From: Rutstroemia sp. NJR-2017a BVV2
Taxonomy: Eukaryota > Ascomycota > Leotiomycetes > Helotiales > Rutstroemiaceae
Direction of reading: 5' to 3'
DNA: 64,000 nt
Assembly: GCA_002946415.1 (NCBI GenBank)
Contig: NJPS01000076.1
Location: 558,001 to 622,000, forward strand
The notes under the pieces are model-generated. The model ran no database searches. It was given only the letters and a program-made list of their open reading frames with translations, and was not told the DNA's origin. A program made the translations under genes and the position numbers. Positions 33,191 to 42,812 of the stretch are shown here, piece after piece; the stretch's first letter is position 1; each line of letters starts with the position of its first letter.

Positions 33191-34912
33191 ATGAGCGTCG
33201 GCCGTTCCATTCCCACATTTCGTATGAGCTCGAGTTTGGCTCGAGCAAACTCATCATGTGCTCTGGCCTTTCCATCTAGGATGACTAGCCGTTGGATAAT
33301 TTCTCGGAACTATCATGATCCCCCGAAACCAGCGCCAGACTACAAACGATATCTCGGACGTCTAATTCGGTTGGCACCTCAGGCTGGGAGGGGTAGGATA
33401 ATTCCTCGGAACTATCATGATCGCCTGAAACCAGCAAAAGAATACGATAAATATCTCGGACAACTACTTCGGTTGGCACCTTATGCTAGCCGGAAAGCGC
33501 CTTGGGATCGTGAAGTCGGAGCAGAAGGATCTCGAAAAGGCGATGCTGAAAAGCCTGTTGACAGTCATTCAATAGACGCCGTCAAGCAATCCCCAATTGA
33601 TGCCTATAACAATACCAATGAGCTACACACCGTGAAAATCAAGCAGAGAAGATATTCATCGATTTTCCTTCGCGATGCTTGCACCTGTCCACAGTGCGTA
33701 GATCCGTCGACGAAGCAGAAGAATTTCCAGACTTCTGATATTTCACCCGAGATCAAAGCTATCAAAGTCAAACCCAAAGCCAATGGAGACATCGAAATCT
33801 TTTGGGAAAATGACCTTCCCGAGTTTGGATCCAGCCATACCTCGACATATCCTACCGAGTTCTTCCGTACTCATTCAAGCTACAAAGCAATCGTTGCTAC
33901 GCATAGCCCGAATGAACATACCCGCTTGTGGAACTCGGATATCATTACCGGTGAGCTCCAGTATGTCACCTACGACGATTACGTCAACACAGAGGAGGGA
34001 TTGTTTCGCGCGTTGAGAATGCTCTCACGCTACGGGTTATTACTGCTAAGGCATGTTCCGGAGTCAGAAAGCTCTGTTGTTACTATTGCGGAGCGGATTG
34101 GCAACCTTCGAGACACGTTCTACGGACGTACTTGGAACGTCAGATCTGTTCCCCAAGCGAAGAACGTCGCGTATACGGCTCAATATCTTGGCCTTCACAT
34201 GGACCTTCTTTACATGGCCAATCCTCCTGGGTTCCAGTTTCTTCATTGCTTAAAAAATACTTGTTCCGGTGGCTCTTCGATTTTCTCGGATGCGTTCCAC
34301 GCTGTTTCTAAACTCGATGCGCAGACCTTCGAGCTGATGACAAAAAAGGCCATAGCCTATCATTATCGTAATGCCGGTGAACATTATTACTATGCACACC
34401 CGTTGATCGAACGGCGCCCACACAACGCTGCATCTATGCCACAGCGACTAAATGTGGGTCACGTCAACTACTCGCCGCCATTCCAAGCGCCATTTCTAGA
34501 ACATGGTGAACTAAAGGGGTGTGAACGAACTGCAACACTGGCGGCAGGTTTAAGGAAATTTGCTTCCATAGCCGAGGCACCAGATAGCATTTATGAATAC
34601 AGACTTCAAGAAGGAGAATGTGTTATCTTTAACAACCGCAGAGTGTTACATGGAAGAAAAGAATTTGACACAACTGCAGGGGAGCGATGGTTCAAAGGAG
34701 CTTACGTTGATACTGATGCTTTCATGAGTCGATTCCGTGTGTTAAGCGAAAGGTTTAAAGACCAGGACGTCGCATTCCTTGAAAATCATGCGAGATATAT
34801 TCAGTGGGATATTGAAAATCCAGAAACTGGGAGAAGAGAAAGTGATCCTCTAAAGGTGTGGCCGAAAAGCAGAAGCCTGCCCGAAGCGGAGGAATATGCT
34901 CAGATGGTATAA
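33191..34912 (+). CDS. Gamma-butyrobetaine hydroxylase-like 2-oxoglutarate/Fe(II) dioxygenase
   Basis: A single exon of 573 residues. The N-terminal 100 residues are basic and Ser-rich, consistent with mitochondrial import, and contain a 34-residue segment present twice. The GBBH N-terminal domain (about residues 145-235) carries the Cys cluster RDACTCPQC, which in this family helps bind zinc. The TauD/TfdA catalytic domain shows His336-x-Asp338 (LGLHMDLLY), the distal His487 (RVLHGRKEF) and the 2-oxoglutarate-binding Arg499 (GERWFKGAYVD). These enzymes hydroxylate gamma-butyrobetaine or trimethyllysine in carnitine synthesis; the exact substrate cannot be read from sequence. A second ATG at 33224 is an alternative start. 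It is divergent from TPC1, and lies 661 bp upstream of an ABC transporter gene. Confidence 0.9.
   Translation: MSVGRSIPTFRMSSSLARANSSCALAFPSRMTSRWIISRNYHDPPKPAPDYKRYLGRLIRLAPQAGRGRIIPRNYHDRLKPAKEYDKYLGQLLRLAPYASRKAPWDREVGAEGSRKGDAEKPVDSHSIDAVKQSPIDAYNNTNELHTVKIKQRRYSSIFLRDACTCPQCVDPSTKQKNFQTSDISPEIKAIKVKPKANGDIEIFWENDLPEFGSSHTSTYPTEFFRTHSSYKAIVATHSPNEHTRLWNSDIITGELQYVTYDDYVNTEEGLFRALRMLSRYGLLLLRHVPESESSVVTIAERIGNLRDTFYGRTWNVRSVPQAKNVAYTAQYLGLHMDLLYMANPPGFQFLHCLKNTCSGGSSIFSDAFHAVSKLDAQTFELMTKKAIAYHYRNAGEHYYYAHPLIERRPHNAASMPQRLNVGHVNYSPPFQAPFLEHGELKGCERTATLAAGLRKFASIAEAPDSIYEYRLQEGECVIFNNRRVLHGRKEFDTTAGERWFKGAYVDTDAFMSRFRVLSERFKDQDVAFLENHARYIQWDIENPETGRRESDPLKVWPKSRSLPEAEEYAQMV
33296..33486 (+). 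repeat. 102-bp tandem duplication inside the dioxygenase gene
   Basis: Two imperfect copies offset by exactly 102 bp (34 codons): 33296-33397 and from 33398 to about 33486. Both contain TCGGAACTATCATGATC and TTCGGTTGGCACCT. The encoded copies share RNYHD, KP, YLG and RLAP motifs. Confidence 0.9.
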
Positions 34913-35573
34913 ATTCTGCCCAAGCAAGGTGCCAGATCTACATCTTTCATTTTCGCCTAACCGCCACGCCATCTACAGATATGTTTTTCCAACAAAGCGC
35001 CCATCAGTAACCCAAGCGGTTAATGTACGGTTTTCATGGAGGCTAGCCCTTTTTTTTTGTCGACCCTTGCTCACCAACAGTCAATGTACGTACAGTCGCC
35101 AGATTTCAAATAGCTAGGATGCAATCTGTTAGTGAACATAAAATGAAAAATCATGGTATTCATAGTCAAGTTAAGGTGCAGTATTTCAAGCCCTCTCTTT
35201 CCAATTTAAATTTCCTTACATTCACGTCCCAAAGCCCAAAACTAAGCAACAACCTACTTGAACTTGGCGACGGCCGTCGGCCCCGCAGCCTTTTCGGTCC
35301 CAGGCTCTCGTAACAGAAGCTGGGTGGGCGGCTCTCGCCACGCGCGCGAGTTTTGCGGTATCGAGTCGATGTTAGGCAGCATTTGCTCCGACCATTATGT
35401 GACCAGACGGCATTGGGGTATTTCAAGGGCGCCCCGCCCAGTTGCTTCTCTTCCAACATGCGTCCTTCGTGTCTCTCCTGCTCAACTCAAGACACGGGCT
35501 CTGCTATTCCATTATCACTGGAAAGCACAACTTTCCACTTCTCATACTCTATTTGTGGATCCGCCTCTGCACA
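34913..35573. other. Intergenic region, no gene seen
   Basis: 3' flank of the dioxygenase gene and promoter of the ABC transporter. A CGCGCGCG core lies near 35341. A frame continues upstream of the transporter ATG from 35442 but begins without an ATG, so it was not used. Confidence 0.5.
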
Positions 35574-38500
35574 ATGGCTTTTGCCAATATGATAGACAAT
35601 AAGTCGAAAAGTTGGTTCAGGCCTTTGAACGACCAAGACACCTCATGGCTGTTGGCTGCGTCGATGATCCAACTCCTTGCCGCGGTCTTGTGTGCTTACA
35701 ACGTTGTGACGTTGTTCAGTCGACGGTCTTATGTGAAAGCCAATTTCAGAATTCGAGCTCGGTTGAGTCAAATTTTTACCCATGCGGCGGTCACCTCAAT
35801 GCTGTGTGCCTTATGTTACCGCTTGCTATCAACTGTGGCATGGCGTTACACTCCGTTTGACCGTCTCCGGATAGCAAGCGACGCGCTGCATTCATTTTCT
35901 CTGTTGGTCTATCTACTGTTTGCCCACCGTTTCGAGATGCAACTAGGACCTCGCCTGCATACTTTGTTTTACTGGATATGTAATGTCGTAAGCTTTGCAG
36001 TTCAGTCATATGTTGTGTTTGAAGCGGGAAATCATATTGCGCATGATATTGCGGCTGCCACATATATCTGTTGCTTCCTGAGCTGCGCCATGATGATCTG
36101 GGAAGCTTCGCGTGCTCGTGCTCCCGGACATGGTGCTGGAGGTCTGGTGGATGACATCGTAAAGTTTTCAGAGATGGAGAGCGAAGCTACGCCTAGGGAA
36201 AAGGCTAGCATTTTCTCTATTCTTCGGTTCAATTGGGTTTGGGAGTTCCTCGTATATGGAAAGTCCCATACCTTGATGCAAAAGGATTACCCACAATTGG
36301 TCAGAGATGCACGAACGTATGTGGTACACCAAGAGTTTGAGACTTTGTGGTACGAGGAATCTTCTACAGAGAATCCATCTCTATCTTGGACTCTCCTGCG
36401 CCTTGTACGGAAGGAATTAATTCTGTCCGGGATCCTCTCCTTTTGCGCTAGGATTCTACTCAAGATTTCCATGCCGGTTCTTCTTTATTACTTCATACGT
36501 TTCCTTGAGGATCGTATTGCCGACCCGACACTCCCCATCCTCCCTGGGTTTTTGCTGGCGGGCGCTTTTGCGCTTTCTCAGATGGCTGAAGTCACAGCCT
36601 GGAATTTCGGTAACTTTATCGTCCGTGATGCGGCCATCAAGGTCCAGTCTTCGCTCATCAACAGCATTCATCGAAGCATATTTAACAAAACGAGAGCTAG
36701 CGGGGAAGCCAGATCATCGGGCGATGTCATCAATCTCATATCTAGTGACATCGAAAGAGTCGACGCATTTATTGAAGGGGGAACTTCGGGTTTTCACGAG
36801 TTCTGGCTCGTCCCAGGAGTCCTCGCCATCTACCTAGTTATGCTTTATCAATTGCTAGGTCTCTTCGCCTTCATACCAATAGTAATGTTTGTTGCAATGA
36901 TGGTTCTCTCTAAGCTATGGGGCCGTGTTGTTTCGAAGATTCAATCCAAAGCAAACAGTGGCCGGGGTCAACGTTCGAAGTTAGAGCTTGACGTGCTAAG
37001 GAGTATGCGGACGGTGAAAATGGCTTCCTGGGAGACTGCATTCAAGAAAAAGTTGATAGCCGGCCGCGAAACGACGGAACTTAATTTCCTTCGATTGTTT
37101 GGTCGGTTGAACGCAATCACTCTGGGCGTCTTGGAGCATTATACCACACTCGTTGGGGCTGTGACGTTCGGATCTTTCGCAGCCTGGTCAGGGACAACTC
37201 TCACTCCAGCCATTATATTTCCTGCGTGGCAGATCTTAGAGAATGTCGAATATCCAATCAAAAGGTTCCATTATTGGATGATTGCCTATCACAATTGTCA
37301 GGAAGCTCTTCGGAGCATTGAAACAAAGTACCTCAATGATGTTAACGAGAACTTAATACCCCGGAAAATGACTTTGGAAAGAGGTATGGTGAAGATCAAA
37401 AATGGTTCTTTCGCGTACCAAGCAGGAGAAGACGTTTTGAAAAACATTACATTTGACGCCGAAAGTGGCCGATCTTACTGTTTGATTGGAAGAATAGGAA
37501 TGGGAAAATCCTCTCTATGTAAGGCTATCCTGGAAGAAATGATAATCACTCAAGGGAGTGTGGAGAAATATGGCTCGGTCGCCTACGCAGCTCAAAAGCC
37601 GTGGATCTTCAACGGCACCATCAAGGATAATATCGTCTTTGGAAGCGCTTGGGACCCTGACTTTTACCGGGTGACAATCGAATCATGTGCTCTGAAACAT
37701 GATCTTGAAGCTCTAGTTGATGGTGATCAAAGTAGAGTAGGTGAGGAAGGTATTCAATTATCGGGTGGCCAGAAAGCCAGAATTTCATTAGCTCGTGCCG
37801 TGTATGCTCGAGCGGACATCTATATAATTGACGACGTCCTTGCTGCTGTCGATCAGCACACAGCACGGCATCTTAATGAGCAAGTAATCGGCCCCAATGG
37901 CATTCTCAACAACCGAACGCGAATTCTGGTCAGCAATCACTTGCCGACAATCAGGATAGTGGACCACATTGTACTTTTACACCATGGGATAATAATAGAA
38001 TCGAGCCGCTCAACTGATGTCGCCGAAGGAAGCCAAATCAACCAGTTCATTGTCCAAGCTGAGGATGCACAACTTCAATCTGCAGAGGGTGCTGAAAGAA
38101 GAACAGCACTTGATACAACGACAGTTAGCAGAAGCCATGCGAAAGCCAAAGAAATGGTCAAGAGGGAGGCGTATGATGATGACCAGAATGTGCGAGTATT
38201 AGGCACAATAGCCGGATTCGCTAGATACATCAAGCTCCTTGGGTATTGGCGACTGTTCATCTACATTATCATGATGACGCTGGCATTCAGCAGTTGCTTT
38301 ATGGTACCAATCTATCTACAGTATTGGACCGAAGATAATGTTAGGAATGATGGAAACAAGCATTTGAACCGCTGGTTTTCGATAGGGATCGCTTTATATT
38401 TTTGGGGCATGATAATTCTTTCATGCCAACTCACAATCGTTTTTGTTCGGGCATGCGCGGCTGCGAGCCAGATCTACAAGGACATGATATCTGCTTTGTT

Positions 38501-39989
38501 CCGTGCTCCAATGCAGTTCTTCGATAATATAAGTGCAGGACAAATCATCAACCGACTCAGTGGAGACCTATATCATGTTGACGTCCAACTCGCCATGTCG
38601 TACAACTTCATGAATGCCGGATGGGTGCTGACGATTGAGACGCTTCTCTACGTCGCCATCACAAGGCCGATCCTTATCATTATCATCATTGTCTGCATTC
38701 CGCTCGCTTTCACAATTACTAAATACTACCTTGCAACATCAAGTCAAGTAAAGCGTTACGAGTCTGTCACCCGTGGAGCTCTATTTGGCAAAATCAAGGA
38801 ATCAACCGACGGTCTGGAAACAATTCGCGCGTACAACAAGTCTGGATATTTTGTTTCCATCTTCGAGAAAAGCATCGATCAACATATGCAGGCCCTTTAT
38901 GCGAACGAAATGTGCTTTCAGTGGATGAACATTCAGATCCGTACTGTAGCTGCAGTCTTCGTATTCTTTGTCCCGATGACAATTGTCTACTCACTTTATC
39001 GCGGCAACCATGTTGAACCCGCTAGTGCAGCAGCAAGTGTTGGAATCGTTACCATGCTCATGAGCATTCTTCGTCAGCTAGTAGATGCTACGAGCAGGTT
39101 CGCCACAAGAATGATAGCTCTTGATCGATGCTTCGAGTACGCCGACCTTCCATCTGAAATTGACAACCCCTCTGCATCAGATCCCGGCGCTTCTTGGCCT
39201 AGCCAGGGCAAAATCGAATTTAAAAATCTTTCGATTTGCTACAGGGAAGACCTGGATCTCGCTCTCAAAGGGATTAACCTTAAGATCGAACCGTGTCAGA
39301 AAATCGGAGTAGTCGGTCGAACGGGCGCAGGGAAAAGCAGTCTTATCATGGGTCTTTTCAGAATTGTGGAAGCAGCAAGTGGGTCGATTCTCATTGATGG
39401 AATTGATATCAGTACCGTTAAGCTCGAGACGCTTCGCAAGAGCATCGCGATCATTCCGCAGGATGCCGCGCTTTTCAAAGGAACCCTCCGATACAATCTT
39501 GACTTGGAGGATAAATCGACTGACGAAGAGATATGGGCTACTTTAGAACAATGCCAGTTAACGAGTTTCGTCAGCAAATCAGGCGGGCTTCTAGCAGAGG
39601 TCGAAGAAGGCGGGAAGAATTTCAGTCAAGGAGAAAGACAATTAATCAGCATTGCAAGGACGTTCTTGAATAAGAGTAGGGTGTTGATTCTAGACGAGGC
39701 CACAGCATCTGTCGATTCTGAAACGGATGCACTGATACAGAAATCCATCAAGGAAATTTCGAAAAGCAGAACTGGTAAGTTCTTTGGAAGTATCATGAGT
39801 CGTTCGGTGTTAACTGACGGACAAACAGTGATTACAATAGCACATCGAATCAACACAGTGTTGGATAGTGACAGAATTATCCTCCTGGGTGATGGCCGAA
39901 TTGTTGAGGAAGGAGCACCTGCTGAGCTGCTTGCCACTAAAGGTGCCTTCTGGGAATTGGCAAAAGAGGCGAAAGTCATCCCTGCATAA
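35574..39989 (+). CDS. ABC transporter, ABCC/MRP type
   Basis: Join(35574..39774, 39829..39989), 1453 residues. The ATG at 35574 has a good context (CACAATGG). An N-terminal hydrophobic TMD0 of about 180 residues precedes two transmembrane domains, each followed by a nucleotide-binding domain. NBD1 has Walker A GRIGMGKSS, signature LSGGQKARISLARA and Walker B ending IIDDVLAAVD, with Asp where the catalytic Glu is usual, as is normal for ABCC NBD1. NBD2 has GRTGAGKSS, a degenerate signature FSQGERQL, LILDEATASVD, and H-loop ITIAHRINTV after splicing. The 54-nt intron is in frame and stop-free. ABCC pumps export glutathione conjugates, drugs or secondary metabolites at plasma or vacuolar membranes. 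It lies next to metabolic genes, suggesting export of a related compound. Confidence 0.93.
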   Translation: MAFANMIDNKSKSWFRPLNDQDTSWLLAASMIQLLAAVLCAYNVVTLFSRRSYVKANFRIRARLSQIFTHAAVTSMLCALCYRLLSTVAWRYTPFDRLRIASDALHSFSLLVYLLFAHRFEMQLGPRLHTLFYWICNVVSFAVQSYVVFEAGNHIAHDIAAATYICCFLSCAMMIWEASRARAPGHGAGGLVDDIVKFSEMESEATPREKASIFSILRFNWVWEFLVYGKSHTLMQKDYPQLVRDARTYVVHQEFETLWYEESSTENPSLSWTLLRLVRKELILSGILSFCARILLKISMPVLLYYFIRFLEDRIADPTLPILPGFLLAGAFALSQMAEVTAWNFGNFIVRDAAIKVQSSLINSIHRSIFNKTRASGEARSSGDVINLISSDIERVDAFIEGGTSGFHEFWLVPGVLAIYLVMLYQLLGLFAFIPIVMFVAMMVLSKLWGRVVSKIQSKANSGRGQRSKLELDVLRSMRTVKMASWETAFKKKLIAGRETTELNFLRLFGRLNAITLGVLEHYTTLVGAVTFGSFAAWSGTTLTPAIIFPAWQILENVEYPIKRFHYWMIAYHNCQEALRSIETKYLNDVNENLIPRKMTLERGMVKIKNGSFAYQAGEDVLKNITFDAESGRSYCLIGRIGMGKSSLCKAILEEMIITQGSVEKYGSVAYAAQKPWIFNGTIKDNIVFGSAWDPDFYRVTIESCALKHDLEALVDGDQSRVGEEGIQLSGGQKARISLARAVYARADIYIIDDVLAAVDQHTARHLNEQVIGPNGILNNRTRILVSNHLPTIRIVDHIVLLHHGIIIESSRSTDVAEGSQINQFIVQAEDAQLQSAEGAERRTALDTTTVSRSHAKAKEMVKREAYDDDQNVRVLGTIAGFARYIKLLGYWRLFIYIIMMTLAFSSCFMVPIYLQYWTEDNVRNDGNKHLNRWFSIGIALYFWGMIILSCQLTIVFVRACAAASQIYKDMISALFRAPMQFFDNISAGQIINRLSGDLYHVDVQLAMSYNFMNAGWVLTIETLLYVAITRPILIIIIIVCIPLAFTITKYYLATSSQVKRYESVTRGALFGKIKESTDGLETIRAYNKSGYFVSIFEKSIDQHMQALYANEMCFQWMNIQIRTVAAVFVFFVPMTIVYSLYRGNHVEPASAAASVGIVTMLMSILRQLVDATSRFATRMIALDRCFEYADLPSEIDNPSASDPGASWPSQGKIEFKNLSICYREDLDLALKGINLKIEPCQKIGVVGRTGAGKSSLIMGLFRIVEAASGSILIDGIDISTVKLETLRKSIAIIPQDAALFKGTLRYNLDLEDKSTDEEIWATLEQCQLTSFVSKSGGLLAEVEEGGKNFSQGERQLISIARTFLNKSRVLILDEATASVDSETDALIQKSIKEISKSRTGKFFGSIMSRSVLTDGQTVITIAHRINTVLDSDRIILLGDGRIVEEGAPAELLATKGAFWELAKEAKVIPA

Positions 39990-40143
39990 CAACGAGACAT
40001 GAAGTCAATGGATATTGGTAGAAAGGAAATTGATCAGGGCGCTCTGCGGCGTTCATGATTTGATTTTGGGTAGCCTTTGAGTCTGCACAGGACCTCCAGA
40101 AAAATAAATAATGCTTTATATGACTTGGAAAAAGAATTCACTT

Positions 40144-40719
40144 TTATTCCGCATCGTCTTGTCTTCCAACCCGTCTGAAATCACCCGTATGATACAGCAC
40201 TTCCGGTTTAATCACCGCAACCCTCCATTGTCCATCAACCTTCACCAATGTATGCTGCATCCAGCTTCTTCCGTCTGAGATTTCCCCAATTTTACACATC
40301 GGATGCGCAAAATCTTCCCCCGCAATCCTTCTCCCATGACTTGCCATCTGTTGCCATTCAACCACAATCTCTTCCTCCGTGACCTTTTTGAAATATGGTA
40401 TGCCGAGGAGATGCTGTGTGGCCAGTGCCTTGACTCCGAGATGAACTGGCCCTAACCATTCCTCCACGAACGCGTCCGCTGCAAAATGTTTCTGCCCCCA
40501 TTCTGGAACAACCTTTGAATAATCAACTATGACGTTAGGGGCGAGAGATGCTCGAAGTCGAAGCTTGTCCTGGATATAGAAATTAATAATTGCGTCTTGC
40601 ATTTGAGGTGGTCAACATACCTTGCGATCATATCCATCTACAAGAGTCCGAGAGCACTGACACACCGCAATGTAATCTTGGAAGGTGAGATTTGAAGGGA
40701 TATATATCTCGAATGCCAT
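40144..40719 (-). CDS. Scytalone dehydratase-like enzyme
   Basis: Complement of join(40144..40569, 40621..40719), 174 residues, with a 51-nt intron (GTATGT...CAG). The spliced protein aligns with fungal scytalone dehydratase: Tyr30-Asp31 (DGYDRKD), Tyr50 (VIVDY), a His at 86 (TQHLLG) and a His at 111 (ASHGR) occupy the positions of the known active-site residues, and the end WRVAVIKPEV matches the WKFAGLKPD strand. The Ser/Asn pair of the classical enzyme is not clearly kept (GRSWMQH). Scytalone dehydratase acts in DHN-melanin synthesis; relatives are used in secondary-metabolite pathways and are SnoaL/NTF2-like folds. Absence of a polyketide synthase or hydroxynaphthalene reductase pair here and the altered site argue for a different substrate. 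Confidence 0.85.
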
Positions 40720-41178
40720 GGTCGGCGATAATTAACACAACTGCAAATTTTCAACGAAAGCACTGTACAGTACATATTCCTCACATCGCAAATTCGAGGT
40801 ATTTTCACAGACTCCTCGAACACATGATCCCGCAGAGCGGCAGAGGAAATTCCCGTGTTGTAAGTCTAAATGCGGGGGTGGAGCGCTAATCGTCCCACAT
40901 GTCAAGGTAGGCAAAAGGCAACTTGATACGAATATTGCTTAGTACAAGATATAAGTGCTTCCAGCACTTCCTAGCACCCCACCCGTCCACTTTGTGACAA
41001 TCCCCACACCAATCTAAAGTGGGCTACAGTAACGTTATGCACCGTCACCCTTTACGCGCATCTGCAGCTGTCAGTTCTTAGAAAGCCAGAAAGCTTATTA
41101 CGGCACTGCGTTGCTTCTTTTCGTTCCATCTCCCGAACATGGTGTGCTGCTCCTACATCCATCAATACCAGAATAACT
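40720..41178. promoter_or_regulatory. Divergent promoter region of the dehydratase and SDR genes
   Basis: 459 bp separate the two start codons. The head-to-head arrangement would allow co-regulation of the two enzymes. No binding site is assigned. Confidence 0.45.
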
Positions 41179-42153
41179 ATGGCGAAACCAGAGTTTACCT
41201 CGAGGACTGAGATATATCCTTCCATTGAGCCGGGACAGTTCAAAGGCTCTCTACAGGGGAAGGTTGCACTCGTCACAGGTTCAGGAAGAGGCATTGGGAA
41301 GCAAATCGCTTTTGCTTTGGCCAAGTCGGGGGCTTCGGTCGTGATCACGGGGAGGACTCAAAGCCAAGTCGATGAGACTGTGAAAGAAATCCAAGGAGCA
41401 TGCCCTGATGTAAAGATCCTCGGTATTATTGCAGATGTCTGCCAAAGGCCAGACTTGGAAAGACTCGTGAAAGAGGTATGACAAGCTCGAGTTATCCAAG
41501 GTCATTTCATATACTAACATATTATCAAGGTCACAGAGAGCCTAGGCCCAGTCGACATTCTAATCTGCAACGCCGGCACAAACATGTTCATGCCTTTTCA
41601 CATGACCGATGCCGACGAATGGTGGAAGCAAATGGAAATCAACGTCAAAGCTCCCATCGAACTGACTCGAATGCTTCTCCCCTCGATGCAAGAGCGCAAC
41701 ACTGGCACTATCATATACACAAGTTCGCGAGCTGCAGGCGCGGACTTACCGTGGGCTTCTGGATATTCATGCGCGAAGACATCTATTACACGGTTTGCAG
41801 GAGTTTTGCAAACTGAGCTGAATATGTTGCAGAAAGAGCAGGCTGGGTTTGAAGAGAATGGCATTTCGGTTTTCTCGATCCATCCTGGGGAGATTAAGAC
41901 GGACTTGCATCAGACAGCGTATCCGGAGAAGACGAAGAAGGAGGCGCCATATGTCATTGAGATGATGGCGAGGTTGCATAAGACGCACCCGGAGTATAGT
42001 ATAGACTTGCCTGCTTGGACTTGTGTTTATCTGGCTGCTGGGAGGGGAGCGGCCCTCAGGGGAAGATTAGTGGATTGCACGAGGGATTTGGAGGAGGTAA
42101 AATACTATGTAGAGGCTGCTCCAAAGCCGAAGATTACAAATGCTTGTGGTTAA
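41179..42153 (+). CDS. Short-chain dehydrogenase/reductase
   Basis: Join(41179..41475, 41530..42153), 306 residues, one 54-nt phase-0 intron. Classical SDR features: cofactor loop TGSGRGIG at residues 33-40, structural NAG at 113-115, Asn137, catalytic Ser165, Tyr178 and Lys182 (YSCAK). The residues after the second strand (ITGRT) favour NADP over NAD. The extended C-terminal part (HPGEIKTDLHQ, LPAWTCVYLAAGRGAALRGR) is typical of fungal SDRs annotated as short-chain dehydrogenases of unknown substrate. The gene is divergent from the dehydratase-like gene and followed by an efflux pump, so a shared pathway is plausible but not shown. Confidence 0.92.
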
Positions 42154-42812
42154 AATAATTACATCAATACACATATCAGCTGGCATGCTTGGCACAGAGA
42201 CTTGTTCACAACCCTTGACGGAGCAAGTTCCGCAAACAGTGGATGGTAGGATTACACTCGTCCGAAGCTCCTAGTCTCTACATCCATATTCGGCAGTTAA
42301 TGCACTACCACTCCCTTATCAAGTTTTTGATACACGACAACCATAATTGGCTACTTGATATGTCCCACTCCCTGCCTCAACACACATCCAAAGTGGACGA
42401 GATCCCCACAACACACGAATCTATTCAGTGATCAGCCCCACGAACCTTAATTCGCAGACGTGATCTCCGAAACATTGAGCATTTACCAATGCACAAAGTG
42501 GACGGAAACCAAATCAGTACGCGCGTATTACGCCCCCTTGTTCCCCAACTCGGCAAGAGGTGTTCTCGATTGACACGTCCACTTCTCCGCTCTGAATGGA
42601 CTGCAAGAACTCTGGGGTAATACCCACCACACACCAATCACCACGCTACCCTTGTCTTTACTCGTCGCACAATCATGACTAGCCGAGCGCTGGGCTAGGG
42701 GATGTATATCTATGAAGTCCTTCGTCAAATAGGTGTTGAGTCTTTCCCTATTTCTCATTATCTCTTTCTTCCTTATACATACACGACTAGGAAGCAAGAA
42801 GTGTAAATCATA
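42154..42812. other. Intergenic region, no gene seen
   Basis: 3' flank of the SDR gene and promoter of the MFS gene. Several short frames on either strand have no supporting features. Confidence 0.5.

Noticed and set aside
35442..35573. Extended 5' frame of the ABC transporter
   Set aside because: It begins without an ATG; the ATG at 35574 has good context and the usual distance to the first membrane helix.
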